From: Oscillibacter valericigenes
Lineage (GTDB): Bacteria > Bacillota > Clostridia > Oscillospirales > Oscillospiraceae
Assembly (NCBI RefSeq): GCF_021531315.1
Contig: NZ_JAFBIQ010000015.1
Span: 1-54,584, forward strand
Direction: 5' to 3'
Length of the DNA: 54,584 bases
The translations under genes and the position numbers were made by a program. Every line of letters begins with the position of its first letter. The stretch's first letter is position 1. Under the pieces are notes generated by a model, which had not been told where the DNA came from, did not search any database, and saw only the letters and a program-made list of their open reading frames with translations. This document shows, in pieces, positions 32,001 through 42,531 of the stretch.

Positions 32001-33971
32001 TCACGCGCGCTTGAACATTTTCTCCAGTTCGTATTTCGTGAGCTTCACGGCAACAGGGCGTCCGTGCGGGCAGAACTTCACCGCGCCCGACTGCACCTTA
32101 TCGACCAGCACGCGCAGCTCGCGCTCGTCGCTCTTCCAGCCGCCCTTGATGGCGGCCTTGCAGGCCATGGTGTGCAGCAGTGCGTCCCGCGCACTTTCCG
32201 GGTCGGCGCGGTGCGTCTCGGCGAGGCGGCCCGCAAGGTCCTCAAGGCTTGCCGCCGCGTCCTCGGCGGGCAGATCAGCGGGCAGGGCGCGGATGAGGAT
32301 CGCGCCGTCGCCGAACTCCTCGCAGTCGAAGCCGAACTCGCGCAGCAGCGCAAGCTGTCCGATGAGCGCGGCATACTCCGCCGCGGGGAGCTGCGCGACC
32401 ACAGGGGTCAGCAGCTCCTGCGACATGATCGGCTCAAGATTTGCCTTGTAGCGGTCAAAGTTGATACGCTCGTGCGCGGCGTGCTTGTCGATGAGCCAAA
32501 CGTTTTTCTCCGCGTCCTCGCAGACGATGTAGGTATCCAGCACCTCGCCCACAATGCGCCATGGGATAAGAGGCTCCGGCGCGAGGACGGTCTGCTGCGG
32601 CTCAGCGGACGGCTCTATCGCCGTCTGCGCGGCGGAAACAGGGGAGGCGGGCGGCTCCTCGCGGGGAGCCGGCGAAGCCTTCGGTTTTGCCGCTTCGCCG
32701 CTGCGCGGCGGCATAAAGGCGGCCTCGACCAGCTCCGGCAGCACGCACCCGCTCTCTGCCCGTTCCGGCGGCGGAGGCGGACTGCGGCGGACAAAGTCGT
32801 TCACGCGCACACGGCCGCCCCGCTCACTGACGGCGGGAGATACGCTGATGAGCGGTGCTTCCTTTTTGGTCGGCTCCGCTGTTTTCACCTCACCCTGCGC
32901 GCGCCAGTCCCGTGCGCTCATGCTGCGGAAAAATTCCGGTGCCTTTTCCACTTGCGCCGCCTTCGGCTGCGGCGCGGGCGCGCCGTCGCGGTCGAGCGCG
33001 TCGGACGCGGCGTGGTAGACAAGGTCAAATATCTGCTTTTCATTCAAGAACTTCACGACCGTCTTGGCGGGGTGGACATTCACATCCACCATATCCGCCG
33101 GCAGCGTCACGTTCAGCACGCAGCCGGGGAATTTGCCCTTCATCAGGCGGTTGGCGTAGGCCTCCTCCACCGCAGCGGTGAGGAGCTGCGACTTGACGAA
33201 GCGGCTGTTGACGAAAAAGGTCTGCATCCCGCGCGTGCCGCGCCCCGCAAGGGGCTTGGTCACAAAGCCGTCCACGGCAAGCTGACCGTCGCGGCCGCGG
33301 ACCTCGACGAGCGAGAGCGCAAAGTCGCGTCCCAGCGCGGCGTAGACCGTGCCGAGCGGCTTGCCGTCGCCGGGGGTGTGCAGGTCCTCCCTGCCGTCCT
33401 TGATGAGGCGGAAGGAAATGTCAGGGTGCGAGAGCGCAAGGTGCGCGACAAGGCCCGCGATGGCGGCGGCCTCGGCGCGGTCCTGCTTCATGAACTTCAG
33501 CCGCGCGGGCGTGTTGTAAAAGAGGTCGCGCACGATGACGCTCGTGCCCTCGGGACAGCCCGCAGGCTCGACGGGAAGGGGTTTGCCGCCGTCCAGGTGC
33601 AGCGTCGCGCCGCTCGGCGCGCCGCCTTGGCGCGAGAAAATGTCGAGATGGGACACCGACGCGATGGCGGCGAGCGCCTCGCCGCGAAAGCCGAGCGTGC
33701 CGATGGCGGCAAGGTCGGCGGCGGTGCGGAGCTTGCTCGTCGCGTGGCGCAAAAAGGCGGTGGGCAGCTCGTCGGGCGCAATGCCGCAGCCGTCGTCCGT
33801 GACGCGCAGATAGGTCATCCCGCCGTTTTGCAGCTCGACGGTGATGTTTTTTGCGCCCGCGTCGACGGCGTTCTCCACAAGCTCCTTGACGACGCTCGCG
33901 GGCCGCTCGACGACCTCGCCGGCGGCGATGAGATTGGCGATATGGGGGGATAGCTGTTCGATGTGCGGCAT
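32001..33971 (-). CDS. mutL: DNA mismatch repair protein MutL
   Basis: This 656-residue protein has the GHKL ATPase motifs 'LVENAVDAGAKNITVEL', 'DDGCGIAPDEL' and 'GTLGFRGEALAAIASVSHL', a variable Pro/Ala-rich linker (about 380-460), and a C-terminal endonuclease domain with 'IDKHAAHERINFDRYK', 'MACKAAIKGGW' and 'FCPHGRPVAVKL'. It is therefore the nicking type used by bacteria without MutH. Start 33971 is the family start; the frame extends upstream into the CPBP protease gene without ribosome-binding support. Confidence 0.96.
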   Translation of the reverse strand: MPHIEQLSPHIANLIAAGEVVERPASVVKELVENAVDAGAKNITVELQNGGMTYLRVTDDGCGIAPDELPTAFLRHATSKLRTAADLAAIGTLGFRGEALAAIASVSHLDIFSRQGGAPSGATLHLDGGKPLPVEPAGCPEGTSVIVRDLFYNTPARLKFMKQDRAEAAAIAGLVAHLALSHPDISFRLIKDGREDLHTPGDGKPLGTVYAALGRDFALSLVEVRGRDGQLAVDGFVTKPLAGRGTRGMQTFFVNSRFVKSQLLTAAVEEAYANRLMKGKFPGCVLNVTLPADMVDVNVHPAKTVVKFLNEKQIFDLVYHAASDALDRDGAPAPQPKAAQVEKAPEFFRSMSARDWRAQGEVKTAEPTKKEAPLISVSPAVSERGGRVRVNDFVRRSPPPPPERAESGCVLPELVEAAFMPPRSGEAAKPKASPAPREEPPASPVSAAQTAIEPSAEPQQTVLAPEPLIPWRIVGEVLDTYIVCEDAEKNVWLIDKHAAHERINFDRYKANLEPIMSQELLTPVVAQLPAAEYAALIGQLALLREFGFDCEEFGDGAILIRALPADLPAEDAAASLEDLAGRLAETHRADPESARDALLHTMACKAAIKGGWKSDERELRVLVDKVQSGAVKFCPHGRPVAVKLTKYELEKMFKRA

Positions 33972-33981
33972 GGTATTCTCC

Positions 33982-34689
33982 TTATCCGACGATGGCCCAC
34001 AGGGCCAGCGCGTTGACGGTGGCGTGGAGCAGAATGGAGGTCCAGAGCGTGCCGGAGTAGTCGAACGCCCACGCGAACACGAGGCCCGGCACAAGGTACT
34101 GGAGCATGAGGATGAAATAGCTCCAATCCCACGAGGAAAGGGCGAAGGTCCACACGTGCATGAACGCAAAGAGCACACAGGAGACAGCGTAGGCAAAAAT
34201 GCGGCTCTTTTCCTTCAGGCAGCCGAACACCAGCCCGCGGAACAAGACCTCCTCCACGAAGGGCGCAAGGAGCACGACGATGAGCGCCGTCAGGCGCGGC
34301 GCGGCGTTGATGGAGGCCGCGATGGTCGTGTCGTTGAGGTTGGTGTGACTGTTGAAAAAGATGTTCGTTACGCGGTAGAAAAGCTCGTTCGCACCGTAGA
34401 ACACCAGCAGCGCCACGCAGAAGGTCGTCATCGCGTGGCTTGCGCCGCCGAGAAATCGGCTCGTCGTGTGCGCAAGGAACGAGTGGAAGAGCAGCAGCAC
34501 GACGGCGAAGAGCACATAGTAGTAGATGATGTTCGCCAGCGACTCGCTGATCTTGGTGTCGAAGAGCACTTCGACGATGCTGAAGATCTTATTGGCCAGC
34601 AGCGGCAGCACGAGCAGGTAGACGACGAAGAAGATCGTCCCCGCGACGCGCTCGGTCTGGTTCATGTGGGAGGTGGCTTTTTTTGCCAT
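33982..34689 (-). CDS. CPBP-family intramembrane metalloprotease (Abi/CAAX-like)
   Basis: This 235-residue protein has about six membrane helices and the CPBP motifs 'APFVEEVLFRGLVFGCL' (Glu-Glu-x-x-x-Arg), 'FAFMHVW' and 'LLHATVNALALW'. Family members are membrane proteases or act in bacteriocin immunity; the target here is unknown. AAAGGGAT precedes the start. It sits between mutS and mutL, an insertion into the usual mutS-mutL pair that also occurs in relatives. Confidence 0.85.
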   Translation of the reverse strand: MAKKATSHMNQTERVAGTIFFVVYLLVLPLLANKIFSIVEVLFDTKISESLANIIYYYVLFAVVLLLFHSFLAHTTSRFLGGASHAMTTFCVALLVFYGANELFYRVTNIFFNSHTNLNDTTIAASINAAPRLTALIVVLLAPFVEEVLFRGLVFGCLKEKSRIFAYAVSCVLFAFMHVWTFALSSWDWSYFILMLQYLVPGLVFAWAFDYSGTLWTSILLHATVNALALWAIVG

Positions 34690-34719
34690 GTGGTGATCCC
34701 TTTCTATTTCTTTCGGGGC

Positions 34720-37311
34720 TTAGTCCGGTAATTTCTTTTTGAGGTCGTAGAGCAGCTGCATCGCCTCAATGGGCGTCATGGTGTCTATCTGTGCGCGGCG
34801 CAGGGCGTCGAGCACCTCCGCCTCGCCGATAGCCTCCAGGCTCACCTGCTCGCGCTCCTCGCGCGGCGGGATATAGCTGCCGCCCGCCTCCAGCTCCTCC
34901 AATATCTTCTTCGCGCGGGAGACGACCTCTCGCGGCAGGCCCGCGAGCTTGGCGACCTCGATGCCGTAGCTGCGGTCGGCGCCGCCGGGAATGATCTTGC
35001 GGAGGAACACAAGGTCCTCGCCGCGCTTTTTGATGGCGATGTTGTAGTTCTTTACGCCGGAGAGCGTGCCCTCCAGCTCGGTGAGCTCGTGGTAGTGCGT
35101 GGCAAAGAGCGTCTTCGCGCCGAGCCTTTTGCGCTCGGCACAGAACTCCAGCACCGCGCGGGCGATGCTCATGCCGTCAAAGGTCGAGGTGCCGCGGCCG
35201 ATCTCGTCCAGGATCAGCAGCGAGTGCGCGCTCGCCTGCCGGAGGATCTCCGCGACCTCGCTCATCTCGACCATAAAGGTCGACTGCCCGCCCGCCAAAT
35301 CGTCGCTCGCGCCGATGCGGGTGAAGATGCGGTCCACCACGCCGATGCGCGCGGCGCGCGCAGGCACAAACGAGCCGATCTGCGCCATAAGCGTAATGAG
35401 CGCGACCTGACGCATATAGGTGGATTTACCTGCCATATTGGGGCCTGTGATGATGGCGACACGGTTTTCCTTCTCGCCCATGTAGGTGTCGTTCGGCACG
35501 AAAAGCGTGTCCTTCAGAACGCGCTCGACGACCGGATGGCGCCCGTCGTGAATCTCGATCACGCCGGAGTCGTCCACCACGGGACAGCAGTAGTTGTTTT
35601 TCACCGCGACGCTTGCGAGCGCGGCGAGGGTGTCCAGCTCCGCCACCGCGGCGGCAGTCCTTTGGATGCGCTCGGCGCCCGCGCAGATCTCGTCGCGCAG
35701 CGCGGAAAAAAGCTCATACTCCAGCGCGTTTACGCGCTCGCCCGCGGTCAGGATCTCCTGCTCTAAGTCCTTGAGCTCCTGCGTGATGTAGCGCTCGCCG
35801 TTCACGAGCGTCTGCTTGCGGATATAGCTCTCGGGCACTTGCTCCTTGAAGGAGTTCGAGACCTCGATGTAGTAGCCGAAGACCTTGTTGTAGCCGATCT
35901 TCAGCGTGCGGATGCCCGTGCGCTCCTTCTCCTGCGTTTCGATGGAGGCCAGCAGCCCCTTGCCGCCGGAGAGAATGTCGTGCAGGCGGTCTACCTCGGC
36001 GTTGAAGCCCTTGCGGATGAAGCCGCCCTCGCGCACGGAAAACGGCGGCTCGTCGACGAGCGTTTCCGCGATGCGCGCGGCGATGTCCGTGAGCGGATCA
36101 AGCTCGCCCGCCAGCTCGCCGAGCCGTCCGGCGGTGAAGCGCTCAAGCTGCGCGCGCACGGCGGCAAGCTGCTCGATGGAATTGCGCAGCGACACAAGGT
36201 CGCGCCCGCCCGCCGTGCCGTAGACGATGCGGCCGATCAGGCGCTCCATGTCACTGATGCCCGAGAGGGCAAGGAGCAGCTCCTCGCGCGCCATCGTGTC
36301 GCCGACCAGCGCGCCGACCGCGTTGGAGCGGCGTGTGATGGCGTTTACCTCGCGCAGCGGGCGCTCCAGCCACGCGCGCAGGCAGCGCGCGCCCATGGCG
36401 GTCTTGGTCTTGTCGAGCACCCAGAGAAGGCTCCCGCGCTTTTCCTTGCCGCGGATGGTCTCGGTCAGCTCCAAGTTGCGGCGGGCGGAGAGGTCCAGCT
36501 CCATGAAGCGGCCCTGCTCGTAGTATTCAAGGTCGTTGATGTAGGAGAGGTCGCTCCGCTGCGTTTCATGCAGATAGCTCAGAAGGCCGCCAAGCGCGAG
36601 CGCAGCGGCGGGATTGCTGCGCGGCAGCGCGGAGCAGGCGTCCTCGCCGTACTGCGCGAGCACAGCCTTCTCCGCCGCCTTGAGGTCAAAGCGCGCCTCG
36701 CCGCGCTCCACGCGGCAGGAGAGCTTGTCCGCGAGCAGTGTTTTGAGTTCGCCGCTCGCGCAGGCTCCCGCGCTCAGCACCGCCTCGGCGGGCGAAAAGC
36801 GCGCGAGCTCGTTCATCAGGTGTTCCGCGCGGTCCGCGCCGGAAAAGGCGGTGACATGCGTGTGACCCGTGGACATATCGCAGAACGCGACGCCCGCCCC
36901 CTGCTCGTCCAAAAACACGCCGCAGAGGAAGTTGCCGCGTCGGTCGTCGAGACAGGCGCTGTCGATCACCGTGCCGGGGGTGACGACGCGGATGATGTCG
37001 CGCTTGACGAGCCCCTTGGCGAGCGCGGGGTCCTCGGTCTGCTCACAGATGGCGACCTTGTAGCCCTTGGCGATGAGCCGCGCGATGTAGCCGTCGCTCG
37101 AATGGTACGGAATACCGCACATCGGCGTCTGCTCCTCGGCGGACTTGCCGCGGTCGCGCGTGGTGAGAACAAGGTCCAGCTCGCGCGCGGCGAGCTTCGC
37201 GTCCTCGTTGAACATCTCGTAGAAGTCGCCGAGGCGGAAGAACAGAATGGAATCCTGATTCTGCTCCTTGATCTCCATATACTGCCGCATCATCGGCGTG
37301 ATCTCTGCCAT
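34720..37311 (-). CDS. mutS: DNA mismatch repair protein MutS
   Basis: This 863-residue protein has the mismatch-reading motif G-D-F-Y-E at residues 28-32. The ATPase domain carries Walker A 'GPNMAGKST' at 623-631, 'TRIGASDDLAGGQSTFMVEM' and Walker B 'SLLILDEIGRGTSTFDG'. All of domains I-V are present. It recognises mismatches and recruits MutL. The ribosome-binding site is weak (GAGCGACGAGC). Confidence 0.97.
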   Translation of the reverse strand: MAEITPMMRQYMEIKEQNQDSILFFRLGDFYEMFNEDAKLAARELDLVLTTRDRGKSAEEQTPMCGIPYHSSDGYIARLIAKGYKVAICEQTEDPALAKGLVKRDIIRVVTPGTVIDSACLDDRRGNFLCGVFLDEQGAGVAFCDMSTGHTHVTAFSGADRAEHLMNELARFSPAEAVLSAGACASGELKTLLADKLSCRVERGEARFDLKAAEKAVLAQYGEDACSALPRSNPAAALALGGLLSYLHETQRSDLSYINDLEYYEQGRFMELDLSARRNLELTETIRGKEKRGSLLWVLDKTKTAMGARCLRAWLERPLREVNAITRRSNAVGALVGDTMAREELLLALSGISDMERLIGRIVYGTAGGRDLVSLRNSIEQLAAVRAQLERFTAGRLGELAGELDPLTDIAARIAETLVDEPPFSVREGGFIRKGFNAEVDRLHDILSGGKGLLASIETQEKERTGIRTLKIGYNKVFGYYIEVSNSFKEQVPESYIRKQTLVNGERYITQELKDLEQEILTAGERVNALEYELFSALRDEICAGAERIQRTAAAVAELDTLAALASVAVKNNYCCPVVDDSGVIEIHDGRHPVVERVLKDTLFVPNDTYMGEKENRVAIITGPNMAGKSTYMRQVALITLMAQIGSFVPARAARIGVVDRIFTRIGASDDLAGGQSTFMVEMSEVAEILRQASAHSLLILDEIGRGTSTFDGMSIARAVLEFCAERKRLGAKTLFATHYHELTELEGTLSGVKNYNIAIKKRGEDLVFLRKIIPGGADRSYGIEVAKLAGLPREVVSRAKKILEELEAGGSYIPPREEREQVSLEAIGEAEVLDALRRAQIDTMTPIEAMQLLYDLKKKLPD

Positions 37312-37350
37312 GCTCGTCGCTCTCTTTCTGAAATCTTGGGGAACTGTGCT

Positions 37351-38181
37351 TTATTCGATCGTGAAGGTCGTGCCGGTCGCCATGTAGGAAAGGCGGTCGC
37401 CGAGTGTCTCGCGCAGCCATGCATACGCCTCGTCGCCCGTGCAGTGGCCGGTGACATAGCGTGTGCTCTTCAGCGCGCGCAGCCGCTCGCCCACCGCGTC
37501 CACCAGCGCGCGCGGCTCGCTTTGGCCGAGCGAGGGATTATAGAGGTGGAAGCCCGCGAACACCTCGTCCGGCGCGCGGCCGAGGATCTCTGTCGCGCGG
37601 TCGATGATATTCACGATGCCGCTGTGGGCGCAGCCGGCGAAAAGCACCGTTTTGCCGCGCTCGGTCACCAGCAGGTCCTGCTCGTGGCGGAAGGTGTCGC
37701 GGGGGTAGTCCTCCCCGACCTTTTCGCGCAGCGTGGCGTTCGCCTCGCTGAGTAACTCGTGGGTTCTGATGTCGGAAAAGAGCGTCAGCTCGCCGTCGAT
37801 CCTCGTCACACCCTCTGCGGGCACAAGGCGGTCGGCATAGTCGTGCAGCTTGGGGTCAAGACCGATGAAGGCGCACTTTGTTGGCGTCACGACATAGTAA
37901 TCGCCGAAGGCCTCCTTCTGAAGATAGACCTTTGCGGTTTTGTTGCCCTCCAAAAGGGTCAGCAGCCCTCCGCCGTGATCGTTGTGCGCGTGGGAGAGGA
38001 AGGCAATGTCCACCTGCGCAAGGTCGATGCCGAGCGCCTTGGCGTTGACCCAAAAGGCGTCGCTCGCGCCGGCGTCGAAGAGGATTTTGTGCTGCTCCGT
38101 TTCGATGTAGAGGGAAAGCCCGTGCTCGCAGCGCAGCGCGTCGCAGGCAGTCTTGTTTTCCAGAAGTGTTGTGACCTTCAT
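37351..38181 (-). CDS. MBL-fold metallohydrolase
   Basis: This 276-residue protein has 'AFLSHAHNDHGGGLLTLL' (the HxHxDH metal motif), 'LLVTERGKTVLFAGCAHSGI' and 'YVTGHCTGDEAYAWLRE'. It resembles the 7,8-dihydropterin-6-yl-methyl-4-aminobenzenephosphate synthase-like subgroup of MBL proteins, so the substrate is uncertain. GAGGAGG precedes the start. Its first 4 bases overlap the end of miaB, so translation is coupled. Confidence 0.85.
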   Translation of the reverse strand: MKVTTLLENKTACDALRCEHGLSLYIETEQHKILFDAGASDAFWVNAKALGIDLAQVDIAFLSHAHNDHGGGLLTLLEGNKTAKVYLQKEAFGDYYVVTPTKCAFIGLDPKLHDYADRLVPAEGVTRIDGELTLFSDIRTHELLSEANATLREKVGEDYPRDTFRHEQDLLVTERGKTVLFAGCAHSGIVNIIDRATEILGRAPDEVFAGFHLYNPSLGQSEPRALVDAVGERLRALKSTRYVTGHCTGDEAYAWLRETLGDRLSYMATGTTFTIE

Positions 38182-39596
38182 TTTGTTTCCTCCTCAGCGT
38201 AAAGCGCCCATGTGTTGCTGTCGGTGATCTTCACCATGGTGAACTTCCCGATCAGAGACCTCTCGCCCTTCATGCGCACGAGGCGGTTGCCCTCGGTGCG
38301 TGCGGAGAGCGGAAAGTCCGCGTCATCGCTCTCGCCCTCAACGAGCACGCGCACGGTCTTGCCGATATAGGCGGCGTGCTTTTCCGCACTGATGGCGTTC
38401 TGCGCGGTGCAGAGCGCGTCGAACCACTTCTGCTTTTCCTCCCGCGGCGTGGGGTCGTCCAGCTTCGCCGCGGGCGTACCCGGGCGCGGCGAGAAAATAA
38501 AGGTGAAGAGCGCGTCGAAGCGCACCTCGTTTACAAGACGCACGGTGTCCATCGCCTCCGCCTCCGTTTCGCCGGGGAAGCCGATGATGACATCGCTCGT
38601 GAGCACAAGGTCGGGCATGGCCCTGCGCGCGTAGTTGATGAGCTCAAGATAGCCCGCGCGGGTGTAGGGACGGTTCATCGCGCGCAGCACGCGGTCGTTG
38701 CCGCTCTGCACGGGCAGGTGGAGCTGGTGCGCCACATGGCGGCTCGCGGCCATCGTGTCGAAGAGCTTGGGCGTCGCGTCCTTGGGCTGGCTGGACATGA
38801 AGCGCAGCCAATAGTCACCGTCTATTTTGTCGATCTCGGAGAGAAGGTCGGCAAAGTCGTAGCCCGTGCCGAGGTCCTTGCCGTAGCTGTTGACGTTCTG
38901 CCCGAGGAGCGTGATCTCCCGATAGCCCGCCGCGACCAGCTCGCGGACCTCGCGTATGATCTGCTCCGGCTCGCGGCTGCGCTCGCGTCCGCGGACGTAG
39001 GGAACGATGCAGTAGGAGCAGAAATTGTTGCAGCCGTACATGATGCTCACCCACGCGCTCACGCCGCCGACGCGGTAGACGGGGATATCCTCCGCAATGC
39101 GTCCCGGCTCGTCGTCGATGGAAAAGACGCGGCCGCGCTCGGTGTAAGCACGGTACAAAAGCTCGGGAAATTTCCACTCCGCCTGCGGGCCGAGCACGAG
39201 ATCGACATGGCGGTAGCTGGTTTTCACCTTCTCCGCCACGCGCGGCTGCTGCGCCATGCACCCGCACAGGCAGATGATCTGATCGGGGTTCGCCGCCTTG
39301 GTGTGCGTGAGCTGCCCGAGCATCCCGTAAACGGTTTTTTCCGCGTTCTCGCGGATGGCGCAGGTGTTCATCAGCACGAGGTCGGCGCGGGCGGTGTCGT
39401 CGGTAAAATCGCAGCCCATCTCGCGCAGCATACCCATCAAGCGCTCGCCGTCCGCCACATTCTGCTGACAGCCGTAGGTGTGGACATAAGCGAGCGGCTT
39501 TGCCGCGCGGCGCTCGTGCAGGGCGCGCACCTTTTCCATATATTCCTTCTGCCGCGCCGTTTCCTCGGCGCTGACCAATACCTTTTCGCGTTCCAA
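38178..39596 (-). CDS. miaB: tRNA-2-methylthio-N6-dimethylallyladenosine synthase MiaB
   Basis: The 472-residue form starts at TTG 39596, chosen because GGAGG lies 8 bases upstream; the longer frame lacks a site. It has the UPF0004 domain with three Cys ('HTYGCQQNVADGERL', 'LMNTCAIRENAE', 'CLCGCMAQQ'), the radical SAM motif 'YGCNNFCSYCIVPYVRGRE', and a C-terminal TRAM domain. It adds a methylthio group to i6A37, completing the modification begun by MiaA. Confidence 0.96.
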   Translation of the reverse strand: MEREKVLVSAEETARQKEYMEKVRALHERRAAKPLAYVHTYGCQQNVADGERLMGMLREMGCDFTDDTARADLVLMNTCAIRENAEKTVYGMLGQLTHTKAANPDQIICLCGCMAQQPRVAEKVKTSYRHVDLVLGPQAEWKFPELLYRAYTERGRVFSIDDEPGRIAEDIPVYRVGGVSAWVSIMYGCNNFCSYCIVPYVRGRERSREPEQIIREVRELVAAGYREITLLGQNVNSYGKDLGTGYDFADLLSEIDKIDGDYWLRFMSSQPKDATPKLFDTMAASRHVAHQLHLPVQSGNDRVLRAMNRPYTRAGYLELINYARRAMPDLVLTSDVIIGFPGETEAEAMDTVRLVNEVRFDALFTFIFSPRPGTPAAKLDDPTPREEKQKWFDALCTAQNAISAEKHAAYIGKTVRVLVEGESDDADFPLSARTEGNRLVRMKGERSLIGKFTMVKITDSNTWALYAEEETK

Positions 39597-39749
39597 GGGA
39601 AGTTCCTCCAAAATGATATACTTTAACGGATAAATTATAGCACGAAGCGCGCGCTCTGACAAGTCGGCGCAAAAATTTTATCGCCGCCGCTTTATTGCCT
39701 TTTCCCCCAAAAGCGAGGAAATTTCCCACAAACTTTGTGTGCTCCGCTC

Positions 39750-39778
39750 TTGCAATCGCAACAAGGGCATATTATAAT
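39750..39778 (+). promoter_or_regulatory. Promoter of the inorganic pyrophosphatase gene
   Basis: TTGCAA at 39750-39755, a 17-bp spacer and TATAAT at 39773-39778, 50 bases before the start codon. Confidence 0.8.
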
Positions 39779-39828
39779 CTTTGTACGAAAGAAACCTCTT
39801 ATTTTTACATAGAAAGAAGGGCCTGTCT

Positions 39829-40359
39829 ATGAACCTTTGGCATGATGTTGCGCCCCACCGCGTGCGCCCCGAGGACTTCCTCGCCGTCATCGAGATCGAA
39901 AAGGGCAGCAAGAACAAGTACGAAATGGATAAGGAGACTGGCGCCCTGCGCCTCGACCGCATTCTCTATACCTCCACCCACTATCCGGCGAACTACGGCT
40001 TTCTCCCCCGCACCTGGGCGGACGACGGCGACCCGCTGGATGTGCTCGTGCTCTGCTCGGAGTGCATCCGTCCCCTGAGCCTGGTCGAGTGCTACCCCAT
40101 CGGCGTCATCACGATGGAGGACGGCGGCTCGCTCGACGAGAAGATCATCGCCATCCCCTTCCAGGACCCCACCTACAACACCTATCAGGACATTTCCGAG
40201 CTGCCCGACCATGTCGCCAGCGAGATCCGTCACTTCTTCCGCGTCTACAAGAGCCTTGAGGGCAAGGAGACCGTGGTGAGCGATGTGCTCGGCCGCGACG
40301 AGGCGGTGAAGATCATCGTCAAGTGCCAGAACGCCTACATCGAGAAATACTGCCGCTGA
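39829..40359 (+). CDS. ppa: Soluble inorganic pyrophosphatase (family I)
   Basis: This 176-residue protein has 'AVIEIEKGSKNKYEMDKETG', 'PANYGFLPRTWADDGDPLDV' and the metal-binding 'DDGDPLDVLVL' signature of family I pyrophosphatases. It hydrolyses pyrophosphate and so drives nucleic-acid and protein synthesis. The ATG at 39829 is preferred over the earlier one at 39781, which lies about where transcription should begin. It has its own promoter and terminator and stands alone. Confidence 0.95.
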   Translation: MNLWHDVAPHRVRPEDFLAVIEIEKGSKNKYEMDKETGALRLDRILYTSTHYPANYGFLPRTWADDGDPLDVLVLCSECIRPLSLVECYPIGVITMEDGGSLDEKIIAIPFQDPTYNTYQDISELPDHVASEIRHFFRVYKSLEGKETVVSDVLGRDEAVKIIVKCQNAYIEKYCR

Positions 40360-40374
40360 GTGAGCAAACAGAGA

Positions 40375-40404
40375 AAGAAGGTCTCAAAAGAGACCTTCTT
40401 TTTT
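40375..40404 (+). terminator. Terminator after ppa
   Basis: AAGAAGGTCTC (40375-40385) pairs with GAGACCTTCTT (40390-40400) around an AAAA loop, and TTTT follows. It also faces the convergent DUF2461 gene. Confidence 0.9.
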
Positions 40405-40420
40405 GCAGCTTTGCATTTTT

Positions 40421-41092
40421 TCACCTGTTCGGCTCCATGTCGCCTGAGAGCGTGTCTAAATATTGATAGTAGGGCATCAGAAAGCGGAAGCCCTCAAGCA
40501 CCTCTTCCTCAAGCTGCGGGGTGAAGAGCACACCCTCGGGGTTGTCCTCATACGCGATGGCGATGTTCTTGCGGTTATACCACGGATCAAGAAGCTTGCC
40601 CACCTCGCCCTTGGGGCGCTTGAACAGCTCGCCCTCCAGCGCGAAGCGCGATTTGTTCAGCCGCCGCGCAAGCTTTTCGAGCTTTTTCGGGTCGTTCTCG
40701 ATGCGCGCGCGGAGCTTCGCCATCGTCGCCGCGCCCGCGTCCCAGTAGCCGCAGCCGTAGCTGAAGAAGTTCGGCGCGATCTCAAAATACAGCGCCGGTA
40801 CGCTCTCAAAGCGCCCGCAGGGGCGCTTGATGGTGAACCACAGATGGTTTTTATAAGGCCCACGCCCGTGCAGCCGCCGCGCGTCGCGGTAGATGCGGCA
40901 GAAATGCAGCTGCCAGTCCTGCTTGGGATAGTCCTCCGCAAGCGCGGAAAAGACCGCCTTTCCCAGCTCGCGCATGGGCCGATCCACATGGTCTGTAAAT
41001 TCCTGCTTGTGCGCGAGAAACCATTCGCGCTCGTTGTTGAGGGCGATGCCCCAGAGAAAGTCGATGGACTGCTGCGAAAAGCCTTGAAACAT
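40421..41092 (-). CDS. DUF2461-family protein
   Basis: The 223-residue form starts at ATG 41092 with GAGG upstream. 'FSQQSIDFLWGIALNNEREW', 'FCRIYRDARRLHGRGPYKNH' and 'YFEIAPNFFSYGCGYWD' match DUF2461 (the TIGR02453 type), a cytosolic family of unknown function found across bacteria and fungi. There are no catalytic motifs I can name. It is transcribed toward ppa. Confidence 0.85.
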   Translation of the reverse strand: MFQGFSQQSIDFLWGIALNNEREWFLAHKQEFTDHVDRPMRELGKAVFSALAEDYPKQDWQLHFCRIYRDARRLHGRGPYKNHLWFTIKRPCGRFESVPALYFEIAPNFFSYGCGYWDAGAATMAKLRARIENDPKKLEKLARRLNKSRFALEGELFKRPKGEVGKLLDPWYNRKNIAIAYEDNPEGVLFTPQLEEEVLEGFRFLMPYYQYLDTLSGDMEPNR

Positions 41093-41170
41093 GAAAATGA
41101 CCTCTTTGCCTTGTTTTTTTGTCAGTTTACCAGCTTTTCCGCGCGGCGTAAAGCGGCAAATGCAACCAAA

Positions 41171-41202
41171 AGGAAAAACGCGGCTTCGGCCGCGTTTTTC
41201 CT
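41171..41202 (-). terminator. Bidirectional terminator between gap and the DUF2461 gene
   Basis: AAAAACGCGGC and GCCGCGTTTTT flank a TTCG tetraloop. It is positioned after the leftward gap gene and offers T runs on both strands. Confidence 0.9.
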
Positions 41203-41254
41203 TTTTCAACGAAAGAGAGGAGGAAACTCTCAGAAGTTGTCTTTTCTGTTCCGC

Positions 41255-42370
<1,116 letters not shown>

Positions 42371-42531
42371 TCAAAAATTTTTCTTTCCTCTGAATTTTCT
42401 TGTGTTTTCGACAAAGGTTTGATATTCTAATGGTACCCTCTGAACTATTTTGCGCTGGTATGCTTTTCCACGGAAAAAGCTCCGCCGCGCCGCAAAAGCT
42501 AACGATAGCTTTCCCGAAGGAAGGATCATTT

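Noticed and set aside
31872..33953. Very long plus-strand open frame opposite miaA and mutL
   Set aside because: It is a by-product of GC-rich third positions. The minus strand carries complete MiaA and MutL motifs, and the plus-strand product is Arg/Ala/Val-rich with no domain or ribosome-binding site. The same applies to the frames at 29333-30700, 35839-37755, 40463-42430, 49564-51363 and 46761-48941 (opposite metG).
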